Shown here piece after piece: positions 40,223-49,398 of a stretch of 64,000 nt of DNA. Both the position numbers and the translations under genes were made by a program. The first letter of the stretch is position 1; the number at the start of each line of letters is the position of its first letter. Under the pieces are notes generated by a model that did no database searches, was not told where the DNA came from, and was given only the letters and a program-made list of their open reading frames with translations. The DNA is from Actinoallomurus sp050942425 (GTDB taxonomy: Bacteria; Actinomycetota; Actinomycetes; Streptosporangiales; Streptosporangiaceae): positions 2,046,001-2,110,000 of the forward strand of contig NZ_CP192063.1 in assembly GCF_050942425.1 (NCBI RefSeq). Reading direction: 5' to 3'.

Positions 40223-41715
40223 GCCGATTCCTCCAATTCGCCGACGGCGAGTGCCATCACCGAGTCCTGGGTCGCGTCGGCGGCGCTGAGCTCGCCGGCG
40301 AGCCTGCCGCGCGCCATCACGAGCACCCGGTCGCTCATGCCCAGCACCTCGGGGAGGTCGCTGGAGATCATGAGCACCGCGTGCCCGGCGGCGGTGAGCG
40401 AGTTGATGAGCTGGTAGATCTCGACCTTCGCGCCGACGTCGATGCCGCGCGTCGGTTCGTCGAGGATGAGGACCCTCGCCTCGGCCAGCAGCCACTTGCC
40501 GATGACGATCTTCTGCTGGTTGCCGCCGGACAGCGTGCGGACCTCCTGGGTGAGGCCGCTCATCCGCACGCCGAGCTGCTCGGCGACCTTGGCGGCGGCC
40601 TTGGTCTGCCCCGCCCGGTCGACGAACCCCGCGTGCGTCGCGTGGCGCATCGTCACCAGGCCGAGGTTCTCCCGGATGTCCGCGCCGAGGACGAGGCCCT
40701 GGCCCTTGCGGTCCTCCGGCACCAGGCCGAGCCCCGCCTCCATGGCGGCGGTGACGTCGCCGCGGCGGAGCCGCCGCCCGTCGACGAGGACCTCGCCGGA
40801 GTCGTAGTGGTCCGCCCCGAAGATCGCCCGCACCACCTCGGTACGACCGGCGCCGACCAGCCCGGCCAGGCCGACGACCTCGCCGGCGCGCACCTCGAAG
40901 GACACGTCCTCGAAGACGCCCGTACGGGTGAGGCCGCGGACCTCCAGCAGCGGAGCGCCCCGTGTGGAACGTTCCCGTGGGTACTGCTGGTCGATGGAGC
41001 GGCCGACCATCCGGCGCACGAGGTCGTCCTCGGGAGTGTCGGCGGGCACCTCGGCGACCGACGCGCCGTCCCGCAGCACCGTGACCCGGTCGCCGATCTG
41101 GGCGATCTCCTCCAGGTGGTGGGTGATGAAGATGATCGCCACGCCCTGCTCCTTGAGCTGCCGGACGATCGTGAACAGCCGTTCCACCTCGGTGGTCGTG
41201 AGCACGGCGGTCGGCTCGTCCATGATCAGCACCCGGGCGTCGAGGCCGAGCGCCTTGGCGATCTCCACCATCTGCATCCGCGCGATGCCGAGGCTCTCCA
41301 GCGGCGCGCGCGGGTCCGCGTCCACGCCGACCCGGTCGAGCAGCTCCTGGGCGTGGGCGTACATCGCCTTCTTGTCGACGAATCCGAAGCGCCGGGGCGG
41401 CCGGCCGAGCATGAGGTTCTCCGCCACGGTCAGCTGGGGCACCAGGTTGAACTCCTGGTAGATGGTGGCGATGCCAAGCTGCTGGGCGTCCTCGGCGGTG
41501 CGGATCGTGGTCTCCCGGCCGTCCACGAAGATCGTGCCCTCGTCCGGGTGGTACGCGCCGGACAGCATCTTGATCAGCGTGCTCTTGCCCGCGCCGTTCT
41601 CGCCGAGGAGGACGTGCACCTCGCCCGGGCGCAGGTCGAAGTCGACGCCGTCGAGCGCCACGACCCCGGGGAACCGCTTGCGCAGCCCGCGCACCCGCAG
41701 GATCTCCTCTGTCAT
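40219..41715 (-). CDS. rbsA: Ribose ABC transporter ATP-binding protein (two ATPase domains)
   Basis: This 498-residue tandem ATPase has domain 1 (about 1-235) with 'GENGAGKSTLIKMLSGAY' and 'ARVLIMDEPTAVLTTTEV'. Domain 2 (about 245-495) has a degenerate P-loop 'GLVGAGRTEV', signature 'LSGGNQQKIVIGKWL' and 'VLILDEPTRGIDVGAK'. This is the normal RbsA/MglA arrangement. It overlaps rbsR by one base and rbsC by four. Confidence 0.94.
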   Translation of the reverse strand: MTEEILRVRGLRKRFPGVVALDGVDFDLRPGEVHVLLGENGAGKSTLIKMLSGAYHPDEGTIFVDGRETTIRTAEDAQQLGIATIYQEFNLVPQLTVAENLMLGRPPRRFGFVDKKAMYAHAQELLDRVGVDADPRAPLESLGIARMQMVEIAKALGLDARVLIMDEPTAVLTTTEVERLFTIVRQLKEQGVAIIFITHHLEEIAQIGDRVTVLRDGASVAEVPADTPEDDLVRRMVGRSIDQQYPRERSTRGAPLLEVRGLTRTGVFEDVSFEVRAGEVVGLAGLVGAGRTEVVRAIFGADHYDSGEVLVDGRRLRRGDVTAAMEAGLGLVPEDRKGQGLVLGADIRENLGLVTMRHATHAGFVDRAGQTKAAAKVAEQLGVRMSGLTQEVRTLSGGNQQKIVIGKWLLAEARVLILDEPTRGIDVGAKVEIYQLINSLTAAGHAVLMISSDLPEVLGMSDRVLVMARGRLAGELSAADATQDSVMALAVGELEESA

Positions 41716-42713
41716 CAGGTCTCCGTTTCTCCGCAGGAGCGGCGGATCACGAGCCGGGCCGGCAGGACCACCGACTCGACGGGACGGCGCTCGACGCGCT
41801 CGAGGAGCACGCGGACGGCGCGCCGTCCGAGCTCTTCGGCGGGCTGGGTGATCGCGGTGATCGGCGGGTCCAGGTGCACGAACCAGGCCACGTCGTCGAA
41901 CGAGGCCAGCGCGACGTCACCCGGGATCCGCAGCCCACGCGCCCGGATCTCGTCCAGGGCGCCGAGCGCCATGAGGTTGTCTCCCGCGAAGATCACTTCG
42001 GGGGGTTCGGGCAGGTCGAGGAAGCGGGCCGCGATGGCCCGTCCGCTGGCCGCCTGGAAGTCACCCGCTTCGAGGTACTCGTCGCGGAGGTCCAGGTCGC
42101 ATTCTCGCATCGCGTCCAGGAACGCCCGCGTCCGCTCCCGGCCGGTGGACAGCAGCTCCGGCCCGGAGATGAACGCGACCCGGCGGTGGCCGAGCCGGTG
42201 GATGTGCCGGACCAGGTCGTGGATGGCGGCGGTGCCGTCGGCGCGCACGGCCGGCACGTCGAGGCCGGGGAGCGTGCGGTCGAGGAAGACGAGGGGACTG
42301 CCGGCGCGGACGCAGTCGTCGACGAGCGGGGTCGTCTCCGCGGTCGGGCAGATCAGCAGGCCGTCGACCCGCTGCTCGAGGAGCGTGCGCACGTAGTGGT
42401 CCTGTTGCTCGGGGCGCTCGTCGGCGTTGCCGATGACGACCGTGTACCCGGCCGCCCGCGCCTCGTCCTCGACCGCCCGGGCCATCGCGGCGAAGAACGG
42501 GTTGAGGATGTCGCCGATGATCAGCCCGAGCGTCCGGGTGGCCTCGGTGCGCAGCGAGCGGGCGACGCCGTTCGGTGTGTAGCGCAGCGCCCGCATGGCC
42601 GCCACGACCTTCTCCCGGGTCTCCTCGCTGACCCGCGGACTGTCGTTGAGCACGCGCGACACCGTGGCGACGGAGACGCCGGCGCGTGCGGCAACGTCCT
42701 TGATGCCGGCCAT
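41715..42713 (-). CDS. rbsR: LacI-family repressor of the ribose operon
   Basis: This 332-residue LacI/GalR regulator has an HTH at the N-terminus ('IKDVAARAGVSVATVSRVLNDSPRVSEETREKV') including the hinge helix, then a periplasmic-binding-like effector domain. It is first gene of the ribose operon and is transcribed with it. Two LacI-type operators bracket the -10 box just upstream, so it should autoregulate. Ribose or ribose-5-phosphate is the likely effector, by context. Confidence 0.92.
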   Translation of the reverse strand: MAGIKDVAARAGVSVATVSRVLNDSPRVSEETREKVVAAMRALRYTPNGVARSLRTEATRTLGLIIGDILNPFFAAMARAVEDEARAAGYTVVIGNADERPEQQDHYVRTLLEQRVDGLLICPTAETTPLVDDCVRAGSPLVFLDRTLPGLDVPAVRADGTAAIHDLVRHIHRLGHRRVAFISGPELLSTGRERTRAFLDAMRECDLDLRDEYLEAGDFQAASGRAIAARFLDLPEPPEVIFAGDNLMALGALDEIRARGLRIPGDVALASFDDVAWFVHLDPPITAITQPAEELGRRAVRVLLERVERRPVESVVLPARLVIRRSCGETET

Positions 42714-42734
42714 CGGTCCTCCTGATCGGCGCTG

Positions 42735-42772
42735 TGGAAACGATTACACGGGACTATATGGAAACGATTACA
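42735..42772 (-). promoter_or_regulatory. Twin LacI-type operators bracketing the rbs promoter
   Basis: The identical 14-mer TGGAAACGATTACA occurs at 42735-42748 and 42759-42772, matching the LacI/GalR consensus TGNAANCGNTTNCA. Centres are 24 bases apart. Between them, on the minus strand, lies TATAGT (42758-42753), a good -10 box. The rbsR start is 22 bases downstream. Confidence 0.85.
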
Positions 42773-42846
42773 TGATCGATATGTGACCTGACGCACATTT
42801 GGGGGCGGATGGGGAGCCATCCGTCACGGTGGATAGGGTGCCCGAG

Positions 42847-43536
42847 ATGACGAGCCAGGCGACGAACCACGTGCCGATGCCGACGGCGGGCGAGCGGCCG
42901 CCCGTGACCGACGTACCGATGCCGGCCGACCTGCGCCGCGCCGCCGAGGCCGCCAAGGGCTTCATGCCGGTGCCGGAAGGGCTCGCGCTGTACGAGACGG
43001 CCCTGGAGTACGGCGCGCGCGGGCCGATCCTCGAGGTCGGCAGCTACTGCGGGAAGTCGGCCGTCTACCTCGGCGCCGCCGCCCGTACGGCCGGCTCCAC
43101 GGTGGTGACGGTCGACCACCACCACGGCTCGGAGGAGAACCAGGCGGGCTGGGAGTACCACGACCCTGCCCTCGTCGACCCGACGACGGGCCGGATGGAC
43201 ACCCTCCCGGTGTTCCGCCGGACGATCGCCGCCGCCGGCCTCGAGGACCACGTCATCGCGATCGTCGGCGAGTCCGGCGCCGTCGCGGCGCTGTGGGCGC
43301 GGCCACTGGCCATGGTGTTCATCGACGGCGGCCACGCCGAGGACCTCGCCCAGGCCGACTACGACGGCTGGGCACCGCACGTCATGCCGGGCGGCGCCCT
43401 CGCCTTCCACGACATCTTCGCCGACCCCGCCGACGGCGGTCAGGCGCCGTACCGCGTCTACCAGCGGGCCCTGGCCACCGGGCAGTGGACCGAACGCCGC
43501 GTCGAGGGCTCCCTCCGCGTCCTCGAGCGGTCCTGA
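42847..43536 (+). CDS. Class I SAM-dependent methyltransferase
   Basis: This 229-residue Rossmann methyltransferase of the Methyltransf_24 type has the SAM motif 'GPILEVGSYCGKSAVYLGAAA', 'VVTVDHHHGSEENQ' and the acidic motif 'LAMVFIDGGHAEDLAQADYDGWAPHVMPGGALAFHDIF'. Related enzymes methylate sugars or small molecules; the substrate is unknown. The ATG at 42847 is used. It is divergent from rbsR and ends only three bases before the convergent kinase-MFS gene. Confidence 0.85.
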   Translation: MTSQATNHVPMPTAGERPPVTDVPMPADLRRAAEAAKGFMPVPEGLALYETALEYGARGPILEVGSYCGKSAVYLGAAARTAGSTVVTVDHHHGSEENQAGWEYHDPALVDPTTGRMDTLPVFRRTIAAAGLEDHVIAIVGESGAVAALWARPLAMVFIDGGHAEDLAQADYDGWAPHVMPGGALAFHDIFADPADGGQAPYRVYQRALATGQWTERRVEGSLRVLERS

Positions 43537-43539
43537 CCC

Positions 43540-45765
43540 TCAAGCCTCAGCGCGCCGGACGAACACCGCGAACACCGCGGTGACCATCGCCATCGCACCG
43601 ATGACGACGAGCTGGGTGTGCATCCCGGCGATCAGTGAGCCCTTGGCGTCAGAGGGAAGGGCCAGGGCGTACAGGACGGACGTTCCGACGGCGCCGCCGA
43701 TGAGCTGCCCGCCCTGGTGCAGCCCGCCCGCGGCGCCCGCGAGGCGTGTCGGGGAGTGCCCGAGGACCGCTGCGGCGGCGGTGGGGATCACCAGGCCCAG
43801 ACCGAGCCCGGCGAACGGCAGCCACGGCCACACGGCGGTGTAGGACGAGTGCGCTCCGAGGGAGGACAGGCCGAACGCCGCGACCATGGTGAGCAGGAGC
43901 CCGATGACGAGCGAAGGCCGCGGTCCGGCCCGCCCGCCGACGGCGGCGGCCACGCCCGCGCCGACGACGTACGCCAGCGTCATCGGCAGCACGCCCACCG
44001 CCGTGGACAGCGGTGACCCGTTGAGAACGACCTGCAGATAGATCGTCAGCAGGAAGTACAGGCCGTTCAGCGCGGCGAAGCCGATCGCCGTGAGGCCGAT
44101 CGCCGCCGGAAGCGACGGGGAGGCCAGCAGTACCGGAGGACGTCCGCGCCGCATCTGCGACTCCACGACCCAGAAGATGACCACCAGCAGCACGGCACCC
44201 ACCAACAGCACGCCCGTGACCACGCCGTTCGACACGCGGACACGTATCACCGCGAAGGTCAGCACGAACAGCGCCGCCGACAGGAAGACCATCCCGGGCG
44301 CGCTGAACGACGCCGCCGCGTCGCCGCGCGACTCCCGGCCGGCGACCAGGACGATCAGGGCGGCGAGGACGCCCACCACGGCGGGAAGGATGAACACCCA
44401 CCGCCACGCGAGCCCGGAGATCACCGGCCACGCCAGGAACACGCCGGCGAGCGCCGCGCCGCCGGTCACGGCGCCCCAGATCCCGGTGGCGACGTTCAAC
44501 CCGACGCCGGAGAAGGCCTCCCGGACGAGCCCCAGCCCGGCGGGCAGCGCCAGGCCCGCCGCGACGCCCGCCACGAGCCGCAGCGCGATGAGCACCCCGA
44601 CCGTGGGCGAGAGAGCCGTCAGAAAGGTGACCGCCGCGCACGCGGCCGTACCGATGACGAAGAGTTTCTTGCGCCCGAACCGGTCGGCGAGCCACCCGCC
44701 GACGACGACCGTGAGCGCCAGCCCCAGGAGCTGTGCGTTCGCGACCCAGGTCAGGCTGCCGACGCTGACGTGCATGGCCGCCTGGATCGCGGGGATCGCG
44801 AGGTTCACCCCGCTCGCGGGCAGTGAGCTCGCCAGCATGCCCAGCACCACGCCGATGAGGGCGAGCGCCGGGACGCCTCGGGGAGCCGCGGGGACCGGAA
44901 CCGCGCCCTGGTGCTGCGTGGCGACGGCGGCTCCCTGCGTGAGCAGGGTCGTGACGTCGCCCTGAGGGGCGCCGGGCGGCGCGCCCAGCAGGTGCACGAG
45001 CGCCTGGACGGCGGTCGGCCGCCGCCGCGGGTCCTTGTCCAGGCAGGCGGCGACCAGCCCCGCCAGCCACGGAGGCAGCCCGTTCAGATCCGGAGCGCCG
45101 TACAGGATCCCGTGCATCACCGACGGAACCGAGTCGCCCGCGAAGGCCCGGCGGCCGGTCGCCGCGAACACCATGGTCAGGCCCCACGCGAACAGGTCGG
45201 CGGCCGGCCCGATCGCCCCGTTGGCCAGCTGCTCCGGCGCCATGTACGCGGGCGTGCCGACGACCTGGCTCGTCATCGTCGCGTCGGAGTCCAGCACCCG
45301 CGCGATGCCGAAGTCGATGACGCGGGGACCGCCCGGCCCCATGATGACGTTCGCGGGCTTGAAATCGCGGTGCACGATCCCGGACTGGTGAATCGCCGCG
45401 AGCGCGGTCGCGGTGCCGATCGCGAGCCGCAGCAGGTCGGGCTCGGCGAGCCGGCCCAGCTCCTGCAGCGCCGGGCCGGGCACGAACTCGCTCACGATGT
45501 ACGGCTGGTCGCCGGCGACGTTCGCGTCGATTACCGGCGCGGTGCAGAACCCGGGGACCCGCTCGGCGGCCGACAGCTCCCGGACGAACCGCGAACGCGC
45601 CTTGGCGTCCTCGCTGAGATGGGCGCGCAGCAGCTTGATCGCCACCTGGCGTCCGGCCGCGTCCGCCGCGAGGTAGACCACGCCTTGGCCGCCCTCCCCG
45701 AGGCGTGCCGTCAGCGTGTAGTCGCCGAGCCGTGGGGGATCGCTCGGGAGCAGCGCTGCCGTCAT
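43540..45765 (-). CDS. Ser/Thr protein kinase fused to an MFS transporter
   Basis: This is a single 741-residue frame. Residues 15-262 are a complete Hanks kinase: glycine loop 'LGEGGQGVVYLA' (22-33), Lys44 in VAIK, catalytic 'HRDFKPAN' (132-139, Asp134), DFG (151-153) and APEQ (176-179). After a Gln/Pro/Ala linker (262-298) come about 14 hydrophobic helices (299-738) of a DHA2-type drug:proton antiporter, with motif A 'GWLADRFGRKK' (357-367) and motif C-like 'GIWGAVTGGAALAGVFLAW'. The ATG at 45765 has GGAGG five bases upstream. The frame is uninterrupted, arguing against an assembly join. The kinase may gate or sense its own transporter (inference). Confidence 0.92.
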   Translation of the reverse strand: MTAALLPSDPPRLGDYTLTARLGEGGQGVVYLAADAAGRQVAIKLLRAHLSEDAKARSRFVRELSAAERVPGFCTAPVIDANVAGDQPYIVSEFVPGPALQELGRLAEPDLLRLAIGTATALAAIHQSGIVHRDFKPANVIMGPGGPRVIDFGIARVLDSDATMTSQVVGTPAYMAPEQLANGAIGPAADLFAWGLTMVFAATGRRAFAGDSVPSVMHGILYGAPDLNGLPPWLAGLVAACLDKDPRRRPTAVQALVHLLGAPPGAPQGDVTTLLTQGAAVATQHQGAVPVPAAPRGVPALALIGVVLGMLASSLPASGVNLAIPAIQAAMHVSVGSLTWVANAQLLGLALTVVVGGWLADRFGRKKLFVIGTAACAAVTFLTALSPTVGVLIALRLVAGVAAGLALPAGLGLVREAFSGVGLNVATGIWGAVTGGAALAGVFLAWPVISGLAWRWVFILPAVVGVLAALIVLVAGRESRGDAAASFSAPGMVFLSAALFVLTFAVIRVRVSNGVVTGVLLVGAVLLVVIFWVVESQMRRGRPPVLLASPSLPAAIGLTAIGFAALNGLYFLLTIYLQVVLNGSPLSTAVGVLPMTLAYVVGAGVAAAVGGRAGPRPSLVIGLLLTMVAAFGLSSLGAHSSYTAVWPWLPFAGLGLGLVIPTAAAAVLGHSPTRLAGAAGGLHQGGQLIGGAVGTSVLYALALPSDAKGSLIAGMHTQLVVIGAMAMVTAVFAVFVRRAEA

Positions 45766-45900
45766 TCCGTCCTCCGGAGGGGTCAGCCGTTCGGCCGTCG
45801 GCCATGGGCCGAATCCGATCTTTATCAGAAACGGGCCGACGGCGACCATATCGGCACGCTCCGCATCCGACCGGATCCGGACGACGCTCCGGAGTGCCGG

Positions 45901-46443
45901 TCAGGCGCCGAGCGCGGCGCGGACGTCCATCAGCGCGAAACCGAGCAGGTTCAGGCCCCGCCACTCCGCCGGGCGCAGCGCCTCCGGCTGGGACGCCGAC
46001 AGCCCGATTCCCCAGATGGTGTCGTACGGGCTGGCCTCCACGAGCACACGGTCGCCCGTGCCCAGCAGGAAGCCGCGCAGCGCGGAACTCTGCCCGAACT
46101 TCGCCTCATTGGCCGCGACGACCAGGCCGTACCGCTGCTCGGCCCACGTCTCCTCGTCGAACCCGCGCACCTTGCGCCCGGCGCCCTTGGCCTTGCCCGG
46201 GTCATCGTCGGCGAGCACGCGCTTCTCCGCCTCGGCATCCCCGAACAGCCGAGCCTTCCCGGCCATCATGTAGTGCTCGGCGGTGGCATACCGCACCCCG
46301 TCCACCGTGAACGGCGCCGGATACCACTGACTCAGGCAACTCTTGCCGACTCCGCCGCCCTTCGGCGGCCGATGCCCCCAGAACAGCAACAGCTCCGGTA
46401 GTTCGCCCTGCTCTTCCAGCCGGACCAGATCCTCGACGCGCAT
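45901..46443 (-). CDS. NADAR family protein
   Basis: This 180-residue protein of the NADAR/DUF1768 (YbiA) superfamily has 'LLFWGHRPPKGGGVGKSCLSQWYPAPFTVDGVRYATAEHYMMAGKARLFGD', 'RYGLVVAANEAKFGQ' and 'PYDTIWGIGL' as conserved motifs. Family members hydrolyse N-glycosidic bonds in riboflavin intermediates or act on ADP-ribose-linked substrates, including reversal of DNA ADP-ribosylation. Which applies here cannot be told. It is single, with no toxin gene adjacent. Confidence 0.9.
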   Translation of the reverse strand: MRVEDLVRLEEQGELPELLLFWGHRPPKGGGVGKSCLSQWYPAPFTVDGVRYATAEHYMMAGKARLFGDAEAEKRVLADDDPGKAKGAGRKVRGFDEETWAEQRYGLVVAANEAKFGQSSALRGFLLGTGDRVLVEASPYDTIWGIGLSASQPEALRPAEWRGLNLLGFALMDVRAALGA

Positions 46444-46553
46444 ACCGCCCGATGCTGGTGGACCCGGCCGCCCGCCGCAATCCGATTCCCGGCGACGTAC
46501 CCACCCGTCGGCCGATGGAAATCCCAGAGGCGGCTCGTGGTAATGATCTCCTC

Positions 46554-47174
46554 ATGCCGGACAACGCCCCTCTTCGTCGGATCACCCCAGGCCGTGTTCT
46601 GGCGGCGCTCGCGGCCGTCGCCGTGCTCGCCGCGGCCGTCTGGTTCCTCGTTCTGCCGCACTTCACGCTCAGGCACGAGTCCGAGCTGCCCCATGGGAAC
46701 GGCCGCCTCGCGGCGGCCTGCGGGAATCCCGGTGTGGCGTACAGCTCGGCCCACCCCTTCACCGGCCCCTCCCCGCACGGCGTCGAGGTCTACGAGAAGA
46801 TCGGAAAGTCGTACGTCAACGCGGGGGCGACGCTGCCCGATTCGTGGAACGCCCCCTCAAGCGTCGACGTCCGGCTCGTCCTGTGCCTCGAGAAGGTCGG
46901 CACCGACGGCGAGATGGACAGCGCCAACTGCACGTACGGCAATCGACAGATGCCGACGGGCCCGAAGCTGAGCAAGCCCATGGACAAGACCATCTACCGG
47001 GCGACGCTGCGCGAGCTGCGTACCCACCGGAAGCTCGCCCAGATGAGGCTGACCGGGGAGGACCCCACCTGCCCCGGCAGCGTCTCGCTCAGCGACAGCG
47101 ATCCCTCCGTGGACAGCCACCTGAGCAAGGCCCAGCTCCTCCAGGCCTTCGGCCGCTACGCCGGCACCTCCTGA
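46554..47174 (+). CDS. Membrane-anchored hypothetical protein
   Basis: This 206-residue protein has one N-terminal membrane helix (about 14-36, 'VLAALAAVAVLAAAVWFLVLP') and an outer domain of about 165 residues. The outer domain has four cysteines ('AACGNPG', 'LVLCLEK', 'ANCTYG', 'PTCPGS') that could form two disulfides. I do not recognise the family. The ATG at 46554 gives a short basic N-terminus before the helix; no clear ribosome site is visible. It is divergent from the NADAR gene. Confidence 0.65.
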   Translation: MPDNAPLRRITPGRVLAALAAVAVLAAAVWFLVLPHFTLRHESELPHGNGRLAAACGNPGVAYSSAHPFTGPSPHGVEVYEKIGKSYVNAGATLPDSWNAPSSVDVRLVLCLEKVGTDGEMDSANCTYGNRQMPTGPKLSKPMDKTIYRATLRELRTHRKLAQMRLTGEDPTCPGSVSLSDSDPSVDSHLSKAQLLQAFGRYAGTS

Positions 47175-47495
47175 GCCCAAGCGCGTACGCGCTGTTGATC
47201 AGGCGGCACAGGCGGGGCATGGCGCTTCGACCAGCCTTCCGGCCGGGTCACCGGTTCCGCCGAGGTTCACGACCGTCCCGGCCCGAGGCACACGGGGCAA
47301 ACCCCGAGGGCCTTGACCGCAGGGCGGTGCCCGACCGGGGAAATCCGTCCGTCCGTCGCCAGGTCATATTCGCGTCCGCTGTCGCGGTGTTCTTCTTCGC
47401 CGACCGTGCCCGAGCCGCCGCACCCATCACAGCGGAAAGAGAGCGATCCAAGCGTCTTGCGGCCCTGACCCCCGCGTCACATAGGCCACATGAGG
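47175..47495. other. Spacer without a supported gene
   Basis: About 320 bases between the membrane-anchored protein and the DinB gene. Open frames exist but lack recognisable sequence or start signals, and no repeat or RNA gene was seen. Confidence 0.5.
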
Positions 47496-47520
47496 ATGAA
47501 AAAGGGCCCTGACCGGTCAG
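47496..47520 (-). terminator. Terminator overlapping the DinB stop
   Basis: CTGACCGGTCAG (47509-47520) is a perfect palindrome over the stop codon, followed on the minus strand by GGCCCTTTTTC. Confidence 0.65.
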
Positions 47521-48056
47521 AGTCCTATTGCTCCATCGATCTGTTCCCGCAGCAAGTCCACGTGGCCGTTGTGTCGCGCGTACTCCTCCACCATGTGCAT
47601 CAGCACCCAGCGCAGTGATACGGGCCCTTCGCCAGGTTCATGCCCGATGACTTCAAGGTCCGGCGCTGTGTCGACGAAACGGTCAGCGAACGCGACCTCC
47701 GCCTGCCACGCCTCCCACGCCTCGGTAACCATCTGCGCGTCCGCGCTCGCCACATTAAATGCGCCATCGGGAGCGGCCTGAGATGAGAACAGGGGCGAGG
47801 GCTCTTGCCCTGCCATCACCCGACGGAACCAGAAGCTCTCGGACTCGGCCGCGTGCCGCACGAGCCCAAGCAGCGACAACGCCGATCGGCCTACTGCCCG
47901 CTCCGCCAGCTGCGCCGGCTTCAGGCCAGCGCACTTGAGTGCCAGAGTCTCCCGCTGCCATCGCAGAAATGTCAGCATCGTCGTGCGCTCATCCGCTTGC
48001 GTTGGCCGCTTGGCGCGGGGATCGCCATCAGTCTCGACGGGCGGGAGGATCGACAT
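47517..48056 (-). CDS. DinB family protein
   Basis: This is a 179-residue four-helix-bundle protein of the DinB/DUF664 superfamily. Metal-ligand histidines appear in 'GLVRHAAESESFWFRRVMAG' and 'MVEEYARHNGHVDLLREQIDG', the usual H...H-x3-H triad. Related proteins include mycothiol-dependent transferases. The ATG at 48056 is chosen (MSILPPVETDGD); in-frame starts further up (48074, 48161) would add sequence unlike the family. The region just upstream contains the truncated DUF397 gene. Confidence 0.82.
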   Translation of the reverse strand: MSILPPVETDGDPRAKRPTQADERTTMLTFLRWQRETLALKCAGLKPAQLAERAVGRSALSLLGLVRHAAESESFWFRRVMAGQEPSPLFSSQAAPDGAFNVASADAQMVTEAWEAWQAEVAFADRFVDTAPDLEVIGHEPGEGPVSLRWVLMHMVEEYARHNGHVDLLREQIDGAIGL

Positions 48057-48157
48057 CCCGCCATCATTCACCATCACGGACTGGCATGTGGGGGTGCGAC
48101 ACACAGCCCGGCAGGCCGCGCCGCTCTCGTCTCTCTCAACGCCAGGATGAAAAAGGC

Positions 48158-48259
48158 TCACTGAAGAGTGGTAAGTAGTATCTCGACGCAGTTGCCGTCT
48201 TGGCTGCTCTTGCTGCTCTTACGCCACGCGCCGTCGGAGAGTTCGGACTTCAGTGACAT
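48158..48259 (-). CDS. Short, truncated DUF397 protein
   Basis: A 33-residue frame starting MSLKSELSDGAW with the DUF397 core 'WRKSSKSSQDGNCVEI', then stopping in 'LLTTLQ'. Normal DUF397 proteins run to about 60-70 residues with a 'VRDSKDPDGPALVFTPAEW' second half, absent here. It starts 12 bases after the stop of the WhiJ-like regulator, the usual partner arrangement. It may be a decaying gene or a functional short form. Confidence 0.7.
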   Translation of the reverse strand: MSLKSELSDGAWRKSSKSSQDGNCVEILLTTLQ

Positions 48260-48271
48260 TTGCCTGTCTCT

Positions 48272-49159
48272 CTACTGCGAGGGGAGATCGCTGGCGGCCT
48301 GCTCGATGAGTGCCAGTGATTCATCGGGATGCAGGGCTGCGGCGACGAGCCGGTCAAATGCGATCATATAGCGCGTTACGTCCTCAGGGCCTTCGAGATA
48401 GATGTCGCCGGCAAGAGTTTCGATGTAGACCACGTTGGGGTCAGTCGGCTGTGGGAAGCCCAGGATGACGAACGGTCCGGTTGTTCCTGCGTGCGCCCCT
48501 GCGCGGAACGGAACCACCTGGATCGTTGTCCTACCCTCATCGGCGGCCTCTATGAGCTGGTGCAACTGCTCGCGCATGATCTTGGAGTCGCCGACGACGC
48601 GACGGATGGCAGCTTCATCGATGACCGTCCAGAGGCGAGGGCGCTCGGGCTCAGTCAGAATCTTCTGGCGAGTTGTTCTCACTTGCACGCGACGTTCCAC
48701 GTCCTCGCGGTTCAGTTCCCGGGGACCACCGTGGAATGTAGCGCGTGCATACTCCTCCGTCTGGAGAAGCCCCGGGATGACCAGCGGCTCGAAGTTTTGA
48801 ATGGATGCGGCACCAGACTCGAAGCCGATGTACGCCGCGTACGGGTCAGGCAGCACGTCGCGGAACGAGTGCCACCAGCCGGGCTGGCGAGCCTCGCGGG
48901 CGAGTTGGAGCAGACTTTCGCGTTCCGCGTCCACGACGCCGTAGAGCTCCAGCAGTGCGCGCATGCTCCGTGGCTGTGGGACAGATCGACCGGTCTCGAT
49001 TCGGAACACCGTCGACGTCGACCATTCCAAGTGACTGGCCACTTCCTCCCGGCTCAGGTTCGTAGCCTCCCGTCGGCGGGTGAGCTCAAGCGCCAGTTGG
49101 CGAGCGCGCAGTGTCGGACTGTGATTCGCGCGTTCTTGCCCGGATTGTCCCCGCGACAT
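48272..49159 (-). CDS. WhiJ-like XRE regulator with DUF5753
   Basis: This 295-residue protein has an XRE helix-turn-helix (about 20-75, 'LSREEVASHLEWSTSTVFRIETGRSVPQPRSMRALLELY') and a C-terminal DUF5753 domain (about 100-285, 'IPGLLQTEEYARA', 'EPERPRLWTVIDEAAIRR', 'IQVVPFRAGAHAG'). Such regulators occur in many copies in sporulating actinomycetes, paired with DUF397 proteins and RsbW-like ATPases (WhiJ/AbaA loci). All three types are found here within 2 kb. The ATG at 49159 has GGGG six bases upstream. Confidence 0.9.
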   Translation of the reverse strand: MSRGQSGQERANHSPTLRARQLALELTRRREATNLSREEVASHLEWSTSTVFRIETGRSVPQPRSMRALLELYGVVDAERESLLQLAREARQPGWWHSFRDVLPDPYAAYIGFESGAASIQNFEPLVIPGLLQTEEYARATFHGGPRELNREDVERRVQVRTTRQKILTEPERPRLWTVIDEAAIRRVVGDSKIMREQLHQLIEAADEGRTTIQVVPFRAGAHAGTTGPFVILGFPQPTDPNVVYIETLAGDIYLEGPEDVTRYMIAFDRLVAAALHPDESLALIEQAASDLPSQ

Positions 49160-49398
49160 CTTGATCCCCTTGCTCGATTCCGTTTGCACTATTGCATCGT
49201 GCTGCTCGCGATGCCATGCTGCCTACATGCTGTCACCGATCGAATGCTTAGTGTGTTCGGTCGGTGAAATATCGATATGTGCACTGTGTCCCACTGCATG
49301 TTCACGATCGATCTTGGCTGCAATGGCGGACATACCGCCCATGCGACGGAGTCGATGACCCAGCTTCTCTATTTCTCAAATACAAGCGAAGGGCACTC

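Noticed and set aside
40216..42396. Long plus-strand open frame across rbsA and rbsR
   Set aside because: Composition shadow of the ribose genes; no domain, no ribosome site.
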